Shown piece after piece: positions 1 to 6,999 of a stretch of DNA of 8,154 nt. The notes beneath the pieces are model-generated. The model worked only from the letters and a program-made list of their open reading frames with translations, did not search any database and had not been told where the DNA came from. The first letter of the stretch is position 1; every line of letters starts with the position of its first letter. This DNA comes from an uncultured Peptococcaceae bacterium (GTDB taxonomy: Bacteria > Bacillota > Peptococcia > Peptococcales > Peptococcaceae). The position numbers were made by a program, and so were the translations under genes. The stretch lies in NCBI GenBank assembly GCA_902492275.1, contig CABUKW010000137.1, positions 1-8,154 on the forward strand. Direction: 5' to 3'.

Positions 1-130
1 CGTTGTCTATAACTAAAATCTGATCGGCGTTCTGGATGGTATTTAGGCGGTGAGCGATTACAAGCAGGGTCTTTCCTTTCACCAATTCGGAAATAGCTTC
101 CTGAATATAGCTTTCATTGTCTGTATCACC
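1..130 (-). pseudogene. 5'-truncated C-terminal fragment of an ABC transporter ATPase
   Basis: Read on the minus strand, positions 127 down to 2 encode about 42 residues starting DTDNESYIQEAI, then a KGKTLLVIAHRL segment and NTIQNADQILVID. This is the end of an ABC nucleotide-binding domain, from the D-loop to just past the H-loop histidine. The Walker A, Q-loop, signature and Walker B parts are missing. The frame is open only back to a stop at 170-172, has no plausible start codon, and the residues before the D-loop (about 128-169) do not look like an ABC domain. The string VIAHRLNTIQNADQI is identical to that in the ABC gene at 3270-5003, so the fragment comes from a paralogue of that half-transporter. 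The 3' end runs off the window. It is a remnant left by deletion or recombination, not a functional gene. Confidence -1.
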
Positions 131-158
131 TGGCGCATAAAGTTCAATTTTTTCCTCT

Positions 159-398
159 TTATCCTCTCTTTACCACTTCCCAAGTGTCAACAGTTATCGC
201 AGGCTGATCGCAACCGTGACACCCTTTGCAATTTTGAGTACAGTTTGATTGACTGGTTACTTTGTGTATATAGCCTTGATTTTCCAGATATTCAAGCTCT
301 ACCCGCACACTGTCCATATCTTTATGCAAAAGATCAGCCAATTCCTGAATACTGTATGTTTTTCCGCTTTGCAGATAATCTAATAATTGAATCAGCAC
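159..398 (-). CDS. feoC: FeoC-like winged-helix protein with four-cysteine cluster
   Basis: A 79-residue protein, last in the feo set. Residues 1-46 have the pattern of a small winged-helix domain (LLDYLQSGKTYSIQELADLL, then a recognition-helix region and EYLENQGYI). Residues 53-63 hold four cysteines spaced C-x3-C-x2-C-x2-C. FeoC proteins of this type carry such cysteines in the wing and can bind an Fe-S cluster; they are thought to control FeoB stability or activity, or to act as a transcription regulator. The start is GTG at 398, preceded by AGGAG 5-10 bases upstream. The feoB stop is 15 bases upstream, so translation is probably coupled. The family call is fairly firm from size, fold pattern, cysteines and position; the molecular role is inferred. 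Confidence -1.
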   Translation of the reverse strand: MLIQLLDYLQSGKTYSIQELADLLHKDMDSVRVELEYLENQGYIHKVTSQSNCTQNCKGCHGCDQPAITVDTWEVVKRG

Positions 399-413
399 AA
401 TATCTCCTCTCCT

Positions 414-2438
414 TTAGAAAATGACACAGCCAACATGGTATGCGATTGTTGCCAAAATCAATGCAGAAAGGATATAGTAGAGGGCAATCCTTACTGTCCA
501 TTTCATAGAATGAGTTTCCTGTGCGGTCGCTGCCAATGCCATTAGACAAGGCATATTGAAGAAAAACGCAAACAGGAAAGCCAGAGCTTCCGGCTGAGAT
601 ATTGTAGACAGCAGGTTTGTACTAAGCGCCGCTGTATCTACCGCGCTTGTTCCCTCAATCGCTCCCCAAATACCAGCCGTATTGAACAGGGAGGCCATAA
701 CACCGAGAGCTGATTCTTTTCCCATTGCAGAAGCAACAAAGGCCATAAACAACTGCCACGGCAAACCAAAGAACATTGTTACCGGCTCAATAAAAGTTCC
801 AATGCGATAAATAATGCTGTTCGTCACATTTCCGTCCGGCGTATAAGAAAGAAGCCAGAATATTACGGAAATGCAAATGATGATACTAAGCGCCCGTTTG
901 AGAACGCTTCCCATTTTGTTGAATACAGAGCCGAACAGGGTTTTCCAGTGCGGCTTATGATATGGTGGTAATTCCATAATCAGGCCGGTACGGTCATTTT
1001 CCTTGTTTAAAGAACGTCCAAAAATTTTGTAGGTAATGTAAATGTGCAAAAAGGCCACAGCAAACAAGGACAATATTACAAAAACGGCTTTTCCTCCAAA
1101 GAATGTACCGCTGATAAGACCAACTACACCCCAGGTAGAAGCACAGGGAACTACCCAAGAAAGGGCAATCGTTAAAATACGCTGTCCCCAAGAATCAATA
1201 ACTCTTGTGCCGGTGACACCACCTATATTGCAGCCGAAGCTAACAAGAAAGGGCATAATCGCTTTCCCCTGCAAACCAAGTTTCGTCATGGTATTATCAA
1301 ACACATAGGAGATACGGGCCATATACCCGATGTCCTCCATAAATCCGAAAACAAGGCTGATTCCAAATACATAGCAAGCCATTTGCAAGGCAAACGTAAC
1401 AGCCGTTAATACAGCATTACACAAGAGCGATACAATGACAGAGGCAACTCCAACACTAAGGAGCCAATTTGCTAGCGGCGTTGAAATGCCGGAGATCAGC
1501 GCCCCTACCAGTTCCATAAGGGGCATACCAATCAGCATGGAGCAGATCAGCCCCAGCACAATCATACCAATGGCAATAGGCTTTCCCCACCGTTTGCTAG
1601 TGGCTGCTTTATCAAACCGGCTACGGCTGGTTTTCTTTTTGCTGCTTGTCACATTTTCTTGAATCAGTGTGTCAATCCACTTAAATTTGCAATCTGCCGT
1701 CCGCAAATTTCCATCTTTTACACGACTGATTAAACTCTTTATTTTTTCAAATATCCCCGGTTCTGTTTTCCCTTGAACAAAAGAGAGTGCGAGCTTATCT
1801 TGTTCCAACAGCTTTTCAGCCAGCCATGAGACAGAGTATATTTCAATTCCCTGCTTTGGGAGCAGTTCTAAAATTGCAGAATATTCATCGCCAATATTTT
1901 TCCGGCAAAGCTGCTCCAACTTTGTAGCATTTAGAAAAGAGGCTCTTTTTTCAAGATTTTCCAACAGGTTAAAGAACGGCTGGTATTGCTTTTTGTCTGC
2001 CGCAACCATAGGAACAACAGGAATCCCCAAGGATTTTTGCAAACCCGCTACATTGATTTTCTTTCCCTGTCCCTCGGCTATATCCATCATATTTAAAAGC
2101 AATACGACAGGAACATGGATTCCAGCATAATCAGCCAGCATAAATAGACTTCGGTTTAACTGTGAAGCGTCGGCCAGAATACATACAAGATTGGCCTCTC
2201 CACTGGAAATATAGTTTCTCGTTACCACTTCTTCATCGGAATTAGCCGAAAGGCTATATGTACCCGGCAAATCCACGATCTTATAGGTTACGTCATTATA
2301 GGAAAAGAAGCCATCTTTACGCTCCACAGTTTTTCCAGGCCAATTTCCAACGTGTTGACGGGAACCGGTCAATCCGTTAAAAAGAGTAGATTTACCAGAA
2401 TTAGGCTGGCCCAGCAGGGCAATCGTTTTTTCAGCCAT
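414..2438 (-). CDS. feoB: FeoB-type ferrous iron transporter, variant membrane motifs
   Basis: A 674-residue inner-membrane transporter with an N-terminal G domain. G1 is GQPNSGKST at residues 10-18, where N13 matches the potassium-coordinating Asn of NFeoB proteins. T37 is the G2 threonine, G3 is DLPG at 56-59 and G4 is NMMD at 116-119. Residues about 125-280 are a helical cytosolic linker ending in a basic patch (SKKKTSRSR). Membrane segments start near 285 and continue to the C-terminus. The EDIGYMAR motif (368-375) and GKESALGV (573-580) place it firmly in the FeoB family. Two core motifs differ from the usual forms: GCNIGGVTGTR (402-412) where GCNVPA is usual, and PCASTWGVV (431-439) where SCSARLPVY is usual; the cysteines C403 and C432 are kept. 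It is shorter than E. coli FeoB (773 aa) but normal for Firmicutes. ATG overlaps the feoA stop as TAATG, after GGAGG. Confidence -1.
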   Translation of the reverse strand: MAEKTIALLGQPNSGKSTLFNGLTGSRQHVGNWPGKTVERKDGFFSYNDVTYKIVDLPGTYSLSANSDEEVVTRNYISSGEANLVCILADASQLNRSLFMLADYAGIHVPVVLLLNMMDIAEGQGKKINVAGLQKSLGIPVVPMVAADKKQYQPFFNLLENLEKRASFLNATKLEQLCRKNIGDEYSAILELLPKQGIEIYSVSWLAEKLLEQDKLALSFVQGKTEPGIFEKIKSLISRVKDGNLRTADCKFKWIDTLIQENVTSSKKKTSRSRFDKAATSKRWGKPIAIGMIVLGLICSMLIGMPLMELVGALISGISTPLANWLLSVGVASVIVSLLCNAVLTAVTFALQMACYVFGISLVFGFMEDIGYMARISYVFDNTMTKLGLQGKAIMPFLVSFGCNIGGVTGTRVIDSWGQRILTIALSWVVPCASTWGVVGLISGTFFGGKAVFVILSLFAVAFLHIYITYKIFGRSLNKENDRTGLIMELPPYHKPHWKTLFGSVFNKMGSVLKRALSIIICISVIFWLLSYTPDGNVTNSIIYRIGTFIEPVTMFFGLPWQLFMAFVASAMGKESALGVMASLFNTAGIWGAIEGTSAVDTAALSTNLLSTISQPEALAFLFAFFFNMPCLMALAATAQETHSMKWTVRIALYYILSALILATIAYHVGCVIF

Positions 2439-2665
2439 TATTGCCTCACCTCCACCATGATTTTTTCTGCTTCATTCTTATTCAGCGCAACCATTGTATC
2501 TCTGTTATACAGAAGAACCGGCTGCTTTTTAGGATTCTGTATAACTTCAATCCTGCTTCCTATGGTAAGCCCGATAGAAGTTATCCGGCTTTGAAAATGG
2601 CTATCCCCGGTGATTGCGACAATCGTTCCGCAGGAGCCATCACCCAGCTCATTTAATTTTTTCAT
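2438..2665 (-). CDS. feoA: FeoA, SH3-like cytosolic partner of FeoB
   Basis: A protein of about 75 residues with the FeoA pattern: an N-terminal MKKLNELGDGSCGTIVAITG strand region, the central ITSIGLTIGSRIEVIQN motif (usually MGL..G..v.v) and a C-terminal VALNKNEAEKIMVE strand. FeoA is a small SH3-like protein that acts with FeoB in the cytosol. The reading frame is open back to a TTG at 2683, but that TTG overlaps GGAGG (2681-2677). The ATG at 2665, 11 bases after GGAGG, is therefore preferred and gives the usual FeoA length. The stop overlaps the feoB ATG by one base. The gene begins 27 bases after the mntP stop. Confidence in the family is high and in the start moderate. Confidence -1.
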   Translation of the reverse strand: MKKLNELGDGSCGTIVAITGDSHFQSRITSIGLTIGSRIEVIQNPKKQPVLLYNRDTMVALNKNEAEKIMVEVRQ

Positions 2666-2692
2666 TCGTTCCAATTCCTCCAATCTTTTTTG

Positions 2693-3241
2693 TCAGCCCA
2701 TAATAAAAATCTGTACCCCGATTAAAATTAAAATCACACCGCCTAATATTCCGGCCCGGTTCCCTAACCGATCTCCGAAAAAATGTCCAATCCATACGCC
2801 GACAAACGCAATTAAGAATGTCGTGGTTCCTATCAGTGCGGCCGAGGGAAGAATTTTTACATTTAAGGCCGCCAGCGTTATGCCGACTGCGAAAGCGTCA
2901 ATGCTTGTAGCAATCGCAGCCGGAATCATAACGGTAAAGCCTAATTCTCTGCTTGTTCCTTTACATTCACCTTTTAGATTTTCACGAATCATGTTGATAC
3001 CGATTATGCACAGAAGAAACAGTGCGACATATTTAGAAACCGCTTCAATATACTGGCGAATTGTTCCGCCGCAGATATATCCGAGTGTAGGCATAAGCGC
3101 CTGGAATCCGCCAAAATATACTCCTGCGATAAGCCCTGCTTTTGCCGGGTGCTTTTTGGTATTCAAGCCTTTACAGACCGAAACAGCGAAAGCGTCCATT
3201 GATAACCCAACAGCAACCAGTAATAGGTCAAGCAGTCCCAT
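2693..3241 (-). CDS. mntP: MntP-family putative manganese efflux pump
   Basis: A 182-residue, very hydrophobic protein of the MntP (YebN) family, which exports Mn(II) across the cytoplasmic membrane. The internal duplication typical of the family is visible: SMDAFAVSVCKGL at 14-26 and SIDAFAVGITLAAL at 113-126, each with a membrane aspartate (D16, D115) of the kind needed for metal transport. VYFGGFQALMPTLG (41-54) and the C-terminal GGVILILIGVQI helix also fit. The length matches the family (about 180-190 aa) and six membrane helices are expected. The start is ATG with AAAGGAGG eight bases upstream. It lies 28 bases after the second ABC gene and 27 before feoA, so it is an internal operon gene. 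The gap is too short for the yybP-ykoY manganese riboswitch that often precedes mntP. Substrate is taken from the family. Confidence -1.
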   Translation of the reverse strand: MGLLDLLLVAVGLSMDAFAVSVCKGLNTKKHPAKAGLIAGVYFGGFQALMPTLGYICGGTIRQYIEAVSKYVALFLLCIIGINMIRENLKGECKGTSRELGFTVMIPAAIATSIDAFAVGITLAALNVKILPSAALIGTTTFLIAFVGVWIGHFFGDRLGNRAGILGGVILILIGVQIFIMG

Positions 3242-3269
3242 CGGTATCCCCTCCTTTACCGGCCTTTCT

Positions 3270-5003
3270 TTATGCCCCCTTTACAATCCATTTCTTTGCT
3301 TTTTCCTGCTCCTGAACCATTTCATAGTAATGGCCTTTTTTCGCAAGCAGTTCCGTATGGGTTCCCATTTCTTCAATGCGTCCCTGATTTAACAAAATAA
3401 TCTGGTCTGCATTTTGAATGGTATTCAGCCGGTGGGCGATTACAAATACCGTTTTTCCTTTCATCAAGCGGTCTAACGCCTGATTGATTTTTGCCTCGTT
3501 ATCCGCGTCAAGGGAAGCCGTCGATTCATCCAAAAGCAGAATAGGCGCATTTTTCAGAATGGCCCTTGCGATAGCAATTCTTTGTTTTTCGCCGCCAGAA
3601 AGCGTATTGCCACCCTCGGAAAGCCGGGTCTGATACCCCTCCGGCAACTTTTCGATAAATTCATGGCAACGTGCCGCCTTTGCTGCCTCTATGATTTCTT
3701 CCTCTGTTGCGTTCTCCCGGCCAGCCTTGATATTATTATAAATCGTGTCCGACAGAAGCGTATTTTCCTGAAACACCTCGCTGATATAGTGCAGAAGCCC
3801 GTCCGGGTTTAAATCTTTTATATCCTTGCCGCCAATGCGGATAGTTCCTTTTGACACATCCCAAAACCGGGCAATCAGATTTGCAACTGTGGATTTCCCG
3901 GAGCCAGACGGTCCGATCAGGGCGGTAACGCTATTTTCCTTTGCAAAAAAGCTAATATCCGTCAAAACATCAGCCTGCTTATTATAGGAAAAATCGACGT
4001 GTTCAAAGGCAATATCAAAATGCGACAGCTTTACATCTTCTTCCTTGTAAGAAAGCGGCTTCGTGTCATACGCCTGTTCCAGATTGTGTGCCGCCAAGTT
4101 CAGGTCTTTCAACAGATTATAAGAGTGTTCAAAAGCAATCAGCAGAGCAGACAGCGCAAGGCTCATCAGCATAAAAGCCACAAGCTGATCGGGGGCAATC
4201 GTACCTCCAAGAAACAGATAGCTTCCAACCAACAGAACAAGAGGAAGCAGGAAATTGGCTACAATCGAATACATACTGGTGGGAGCCGCCATTTTTACCT
4301 CTGCTTTTACATTTGTCTTGCGAATTGCGTCCAGCGTATCTGTCATTCTGGAAAAGTGGGAGCTTGTCATGTTATGGGATTTAAAAACTTTCATTCCTTT
4401 GACATACTCTAAGACAATCGAAATCATTTTTGCGGTGAGATTCCTTTTCTGTGTCCCGTATTTTTCCACAAGACGGTTGCCCCAAGAGAGAACCGGCATG
4501 GCAATTAGAAGCACAACACATTCGGCAAGTGCCAGTTTCCAGTTAATAAAGAATGTTCCGATCAGCACCAGAGCCGCCATTACTACGGTCTTTACAATGG
4601 ACGGGAGTGTATGTGTAATCACAAGTTCAAAATTGGTTAAATCCTTTGTCAGTGTTCCAAGAAGATAGCCGCTGCTGTTCTGGTTGAAATAGCCAAGACT
4701 TAATGAGCGATAATGATTGGCAAGGTCAAGCCGCATTTCCCCGCACATTTCTGCGCCTCTTGCGAAGCACAGATAATAGGCGCTCCGATAGATTACCAAC
4801 CGGGCAATCACACTGATAAAGCAAATCGCCGTGTAGGTAACAATTTTACCTGCCGTAAGCGTGTTGCTTAAAAGCTGAATGACTGTCATATAGAGAACAA
4901 CATATAAAACGATACTAAGAACAGCGTCCGCGCCCATTAAGGCAATCGGAAACTTAATCTGGTTGCTTTTTTCTCCAAGCAACTTCCTAATGGTACGCAA
5001 CAT
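3270..5003 (-). CDS. ABC transporter half-protein 2 (permease fused to ATPase), YbtQ/IrtB-like candidate
   Basis: A 577-residue fused permease-ATPase. The membrane domain covers about residues 15-300, with six hydrophobic segments (near 20-45, 55-75, 135-154, 158-175, 245-266 and 270-293). The nucleotide-binding domain follows: Walker A GPSGSGKST (364-372), Q-loop Q412, signature LSGGE (468-472), Walker B ILLLDE (488-493), D-loop SLDADNE, H-loop H524. All catalytic residues are present. It starts at ATG directly after the stop of the preceding ABC gene (TAAATG), with AAAGGAGG just upstream inside the end of that gene, so the two are translationally coupled and should form a heterodimer. Such pairs are often labelled multidrug exporters. 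The AraC regulator and the feo/mntP genes favour siderophore or metal import of the YbtPQ/IrtAB type instead, which is inference from context. Confidence -1.
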   Translation of the reverse strand: MLRTIRKLLGEKSNQIKFPIALMGADAVLSIVLYVVLYMTVIQLLSNTLTAGKIVTYTAICFISVIARLVIYRSAYYLCFARGAEMCGEMRLDLANHYRSLSLGYFNQNSSGYLLGTLTKDLTNFELVITHTLPSIVKTVVMAALVLIGTFFINWKLALAECVVLLIAMPVLSWGNRLVEKYGTQKRNLTAKMISIVLEYVKGMKVFKSHNMTSSHFSRMTDTLDAIRKTNVKAEVKMAAPTSMYSIVANFLLPLVLLVGSYLFLGGTIAPDQLVAFMLMSLALSALLIAFEHSYNLLKDLNLAAHNLEQAYDTKPLSYKEEDVKLSHFDIAFEHVDFSYNKQADVLTDISFFAKENSVTALIGPSGSGKSTVANLIARFWDVSKGTIRIGGKDIKDLNPDGLLHYISEVFQENTLLSDTIYNNIKAGRENATEEEIIEAAKAARCHEFIEKLPEGYQTRLSEGGNTLSGGEKQRIAIARAILKNAPILLLDESTASLDADNEAKINQALDRLMKGKTVFVIAHRLNTIQNADQIILLNQGRIEEMGTHTELLAKKGHYYEMVQEQEKAKKWIVKGA

Positions 5004-6755
5004 TTAAACCGCCTCCTTTCCGATAGTGGCCTGTGTATAAATTTCCCACATCCGGCCATATACGCCGCCTTTTTTTACCAACTCCTGATGGGTTCCCTGC
5101 TCGGCCACAGTACCGTCCTGAAAAACAACAATTTTATCTGCGTCCCGGATAGTATGGAGCCGGTGGGCGATCATAATTGTGGTTTTTCCTTTCAGAAGAT
5201 TTTGCAGGGCAAGCTGGATTTTATGTTCATTCTCAATGTCAGAGTAGGAAGTTGCCTCGTCGAAAACGACGATAGGAGCATCTTTCAAAATTGCTCTTGC
5301 AATCGAAATCCGCTGCTGCTGGCCGCCAGAGAGTTTTACACCCTCGTCGCCAATCCGCGTCTGATAGCCTTTCGGCAGGCCCATAATGAAATCGTCAATC
5401 TGTGCTGCCCTTGCTGCTTGCCGTACTTCTTCTTCGCTGGCATTGGTTCCCATACGGATATTTTCCAGTAATGTATCTTCCAGAAGAAAAACATCCTGAA
5501 AGACGAAAGCCGTCAAATCCATCAGATTTTCCGTTTTTAGGTCAGTAATTGGTACTCCACCTACTTTGATGGTTCCGCCTGTGGTGTCCCAATAGCGCCC
5601 AAGAAGCTGAACCGCCGTTGTCTTTCCAGCCCCGGACGGGCCGACAAAGGCGTTGACCGTTCCCGGCTCCAAGTGCAGGTTTACAGAAGTGAGCGCGTCT
5701 TTTCCTCCGCTGGTATAATTGAAAGTTACATCCTCAAAATCAATTCCATAGCAGCCGTCTTTTTTCAGGGTCTTGCTTCCGCTTTTCATTTCGTCCATAT
5801 CCATAATCTTTTTGATATTGTCCAAACCACTGCCAAGCTCCATCGACTGCATAACAATCGTAACCAGATTTAGGAACGAAGTGAAAAAGCACATGGTAAG
5901 CAAAATAAACAACAGGTAAGAAGCTACTGGCAGAGAGCCTTTTAAGTATAGCCAGCCGCCAAAGGGCAGCGTAAAGAGGATGGCGGAATCTAATACTACA
6001 AGGGCAATCGACAGAGGATTGCAGGAGGACACGCACATCTTTTTCCAACAGGTCGTATAAAGGTGAAGCGCGTTCCGATACTGCTCGAATTTTTCCGCTG
6101 TCAAGTGGTACATTTTGATGACTGGCATGGCCGTGATAAATTCATTGGCAGAAGCATTGAGTTTTTCCGTATCTTCTGCAAGTTCCGCCGACATATCCGG
6201 GTAATTCTTAACCATCATCATCGGGACAGCAATTCCCAAAATCATAGGAATCAGCATAACAAGAGCCATAACCCAGTGCAGCCGCAGCATGAAAATAAAC
6301 ATCATAAGCGGAACGACAATCGCCTGTGCCAGTTCCAATGTACTGTGCGCTAAAAATTGTTCTACTCTGTCCACATCGTCAAAAAGCGTTGTCTTGATCT
6401 GTCCGGGAGAGCGTTCCTGAAAAAAGCCCAGGTTGAATCTGGATATATGTTCCAGCACCTTTACTTTGATTTTGTGCATGGTATTGAACGCCGCCACATG
6501 GGAGCAGATACCCGCAAAAGACATGAGGATGGCTTGCCCGATGGCTGCCGCAATTCCAATGCAGGCCCACATAGCCATAGCGCCAAACGTCACTTCATTT
6601 TGGATAATCAGAAGCAATATCTGATACACCACCAGATAAGGAATCAGCGATAAGGCCGAGCAAAGAACAGCCAACAACATTCCCACACCCAGCTTTCCAC
6701 GTTCCCCTCTCGCAAGGGTAAAAACATAGGATAATCCGGTTCGTTTTTGTTCCAT
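5004..6755 (-). CDS. ABC transporter half-protein 1 (permease fused to ATPase), YbtP/IrtA-like candidate
   Basis: A 583-residue fused permease-ATPase and the first gene of the operon. Six hydrophobic segments lie in residues about 22-303, with the coupling-helix region FFQERSPGQIKTTLFDDVDR at 111-130. The nucleotide-binding domain has Walker A GPSGAGKTT (372-380), Q-loop Q420, signature LSGGQ (475-479), Walker B IVVFDE (495-500), D-loop YSDIENE and H-loop H531, so both ATP sites of a dimer with the next gene could be active. The start is ATG at 6755, with AAAGGAGG ending ten bases upstream. The frame runs 18 codons further, to an ATG at 6809, but that stretch contains the Shine-Dalgarno sequence and its ATG overlaps the proposed -10 box. 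Role: half of a heterodimeric transporter in the cytoplasmic membrane. Siderophore-metal import is inferred from neighbours; drug or peptide export is the alternative. Confidence -1.
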   Translation of the reverse strand: MEQKRTGLSYVFTLARGERGKLGVGMLLAVLCSALSLIPYLVVYQILLLIIQNEVTFGAMAMWACIGIAAAIGQAILMSFAGICSHVAAFNTMHKIKVKVLEHISRFNLGFFQERSPGQIKTTLFDDVDRVEQFLAHSTLELAQAIVVPLMMFIFMLRLHWVMALVMLIPMILGIAVPMMMVKNYPDMSAELAEDTEKLNASANEFITAMPVIKMYHLTAEKFEQYRNALHLYTTCWKKMCVSSCNPLSIALVVLDSAILFTLPFGGWLYLKGSLPVASYLLFILLTMCFFTSFLNLVTIVMQSMELGSGLDNIKKIMDMDEMKSGSKTLKKDGCYGIDFEDVTFNYTSGGKDALTSVNLHLEPGTVNAFVGPSGAGKTTAVQLLGRYWDTTGGTIKVGGVPITDLKTENLMDLTAFVFQDVFLLEDTLLENIRMGTNASEEEVRQAARAAQIDDFIMGLPKGYQTRIGDEGVKLSGGQQQRISIARAILKDAPIVVFDEATSYSDIENEHKIQLALQNLLKGKTTIMIAHRLHTIRDADKIVVFQDGTVAEQGTHQELVKKGGVYGRMWEIYTQATIGKEAV

Positions 6756-6783
6756 AAGAAACGAACCTCCTTTCTCTTTTTTG

Positions 6784-6803
6784 AGGTTAGAAATTGCTAA
6801 CCT
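6784..6803. promoter_or_regulatory. Perfect dyad with DtxR/IdeR-like arms, likely operator
   Basis: Seven-base perfect inverted arms, AGGTTAG (6784-6790) and CTAACCT (6797-6803), flank six bases centred on AATT. The arms are the same as those of the DtxR/IdeR box consensus, but they are spaced by six bases rather than one. The site begins about five bases after the predicted start of the operon transcript, a position suited to repression. It could also form a 7-bp hairpin in the 5' leader. The dyad is seen directly; binding by an iron- or manganese-responsive repressor is inference. Confidence -1.
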
Positions 6804-6814
6804 TGACACAATTC

Positions 6815-6842
6815 ATTTTACAGATTAGAATAAAAAAATCAA
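6815..6842 (-). promoter_or_regulatory. Candidate sigma-A promoter of the ABC-mntP-feo operon
   Basis: On the minus strand a -35 box TTGATT (6842-6837) is followed by a 16-base spacer and a -10 box TAAAAT (6820-6815). Transcription would start near 6808, leaving a leader of about 53 bases before the ATG at 6755. The boxes are not perfect, which fits an activator-assisted promoter. The prediction is by eye only. Confidence -1.
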
Positions 6843-6872
6843 CAGCTATACTATTTGGGGATTTAATTTTTA

Positions 6873-6888
6873 AAAGTAACTCAAAGTA
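6873..6888. promoter_or_regulatory. Direct repeats AAAGTA, 10 bp apart; possible AraC-type activator site
   Basis: AAAGTA occurs at 6873-6878 and again at 6883-6888, exactly one helical turn apart, about 30 bases upstream of the candidate -35 box of the ABC operon. An imperfect inverted partner of the second copy (GTGCTTT, 6900-6906) lies nearby. AraC-family proteins often contact two sites on one helix face upstream of the -35 box. The region is AT-rich, so chance repeats are possible. Confidence -1.
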
Positions 6889-6939
6889 CTGTATTTTCGG
6901 TGCTTTCTGGAGTTTTTTAATTTATTTTTTTATAAAATC

Positions 6940-6966
6940 GTGACTAATAAAAATTGGATTGTGACT
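6940..6966. promoter_or_regulatory. Direct repeats GTGACT, 21 bp apart, upstream of araC-type gene
   Basis: GTGACT occurs at 6940-6945 and 6961-6966, a spacing of 21 bases or two helical turns. Both copies lie between a possible TATAAA -10 element (6931-6936, no convincing -35 box) and the regulator's ribosome binding site. A protein bound here could control the regulator's own expression. AraC-type autoregulation is known in general; at this site it is inference. Confidence -1.
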
Positions 6967-6982
6967 TTTTTATTGAAGCTCT

Positions 6983-6990
6983 AAAGGAGG
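6983..6990 (+). promoter_or_regulatory. Shine-Dalgarno of the AraC-family gene
   Basis: AAAGGAGG lies nine bases before the ATG at 7000 and fixes that start. A nearer ATG at 6992 is out of frame and only two bases from the Shine-Dalgarno sequence, so it is not used. Confidence -1.
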
Positions 6991-6999
6991 AATGAAAAA

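Noticed and set aside
50..424. A 124-codon + strand frame opposite feoC and the ABC remnant.
   Set aside because: It is antisense to FeoC and to the conserved H-loop region, with no Shine-Dalgarno and no recognisable domain.
2666..2683. TTG start for FeoA at 2683.
   Set aside because: The TTG overlaps the GGAGG that would have to act as its own ribosome binding site; the ATG at 2665 has suitable spacing and gives the usual FeoA length.
3242..3269. A manganese riboswitch before mntP.
   Set aside because: The 28-base gap is too short and holds little beyond the ribosome binding site.
2610..3392. A 260-codon open frame on the + strand, antisense to mntP and the end of the ABC gene.
   Set aside because: It is the antisense of a clear MntP gene, has no ribosome binding site of note and has a composition (many Pro, Ile, Ser) typical of shadow frames.
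1100..6010. Recurring GGCAATCG octamers through the operon, considered as an uptake or protein-binding repeat.
   Set aside because: They fall inside coding sequence where they encode common Ala/Ile/Leu/Arg codon pairs; spacing is irregular and no flanking sequence is shared.
6756..6809. An 18-codon N-terminal extension of ABC half-protein 1 starting at 6809.
   Set aside because: The stretch contains the strong AAAGGAGG for the ATG at 6755 and its ATG overlaps the proposed -10 box, so it is unlikely to be translated.
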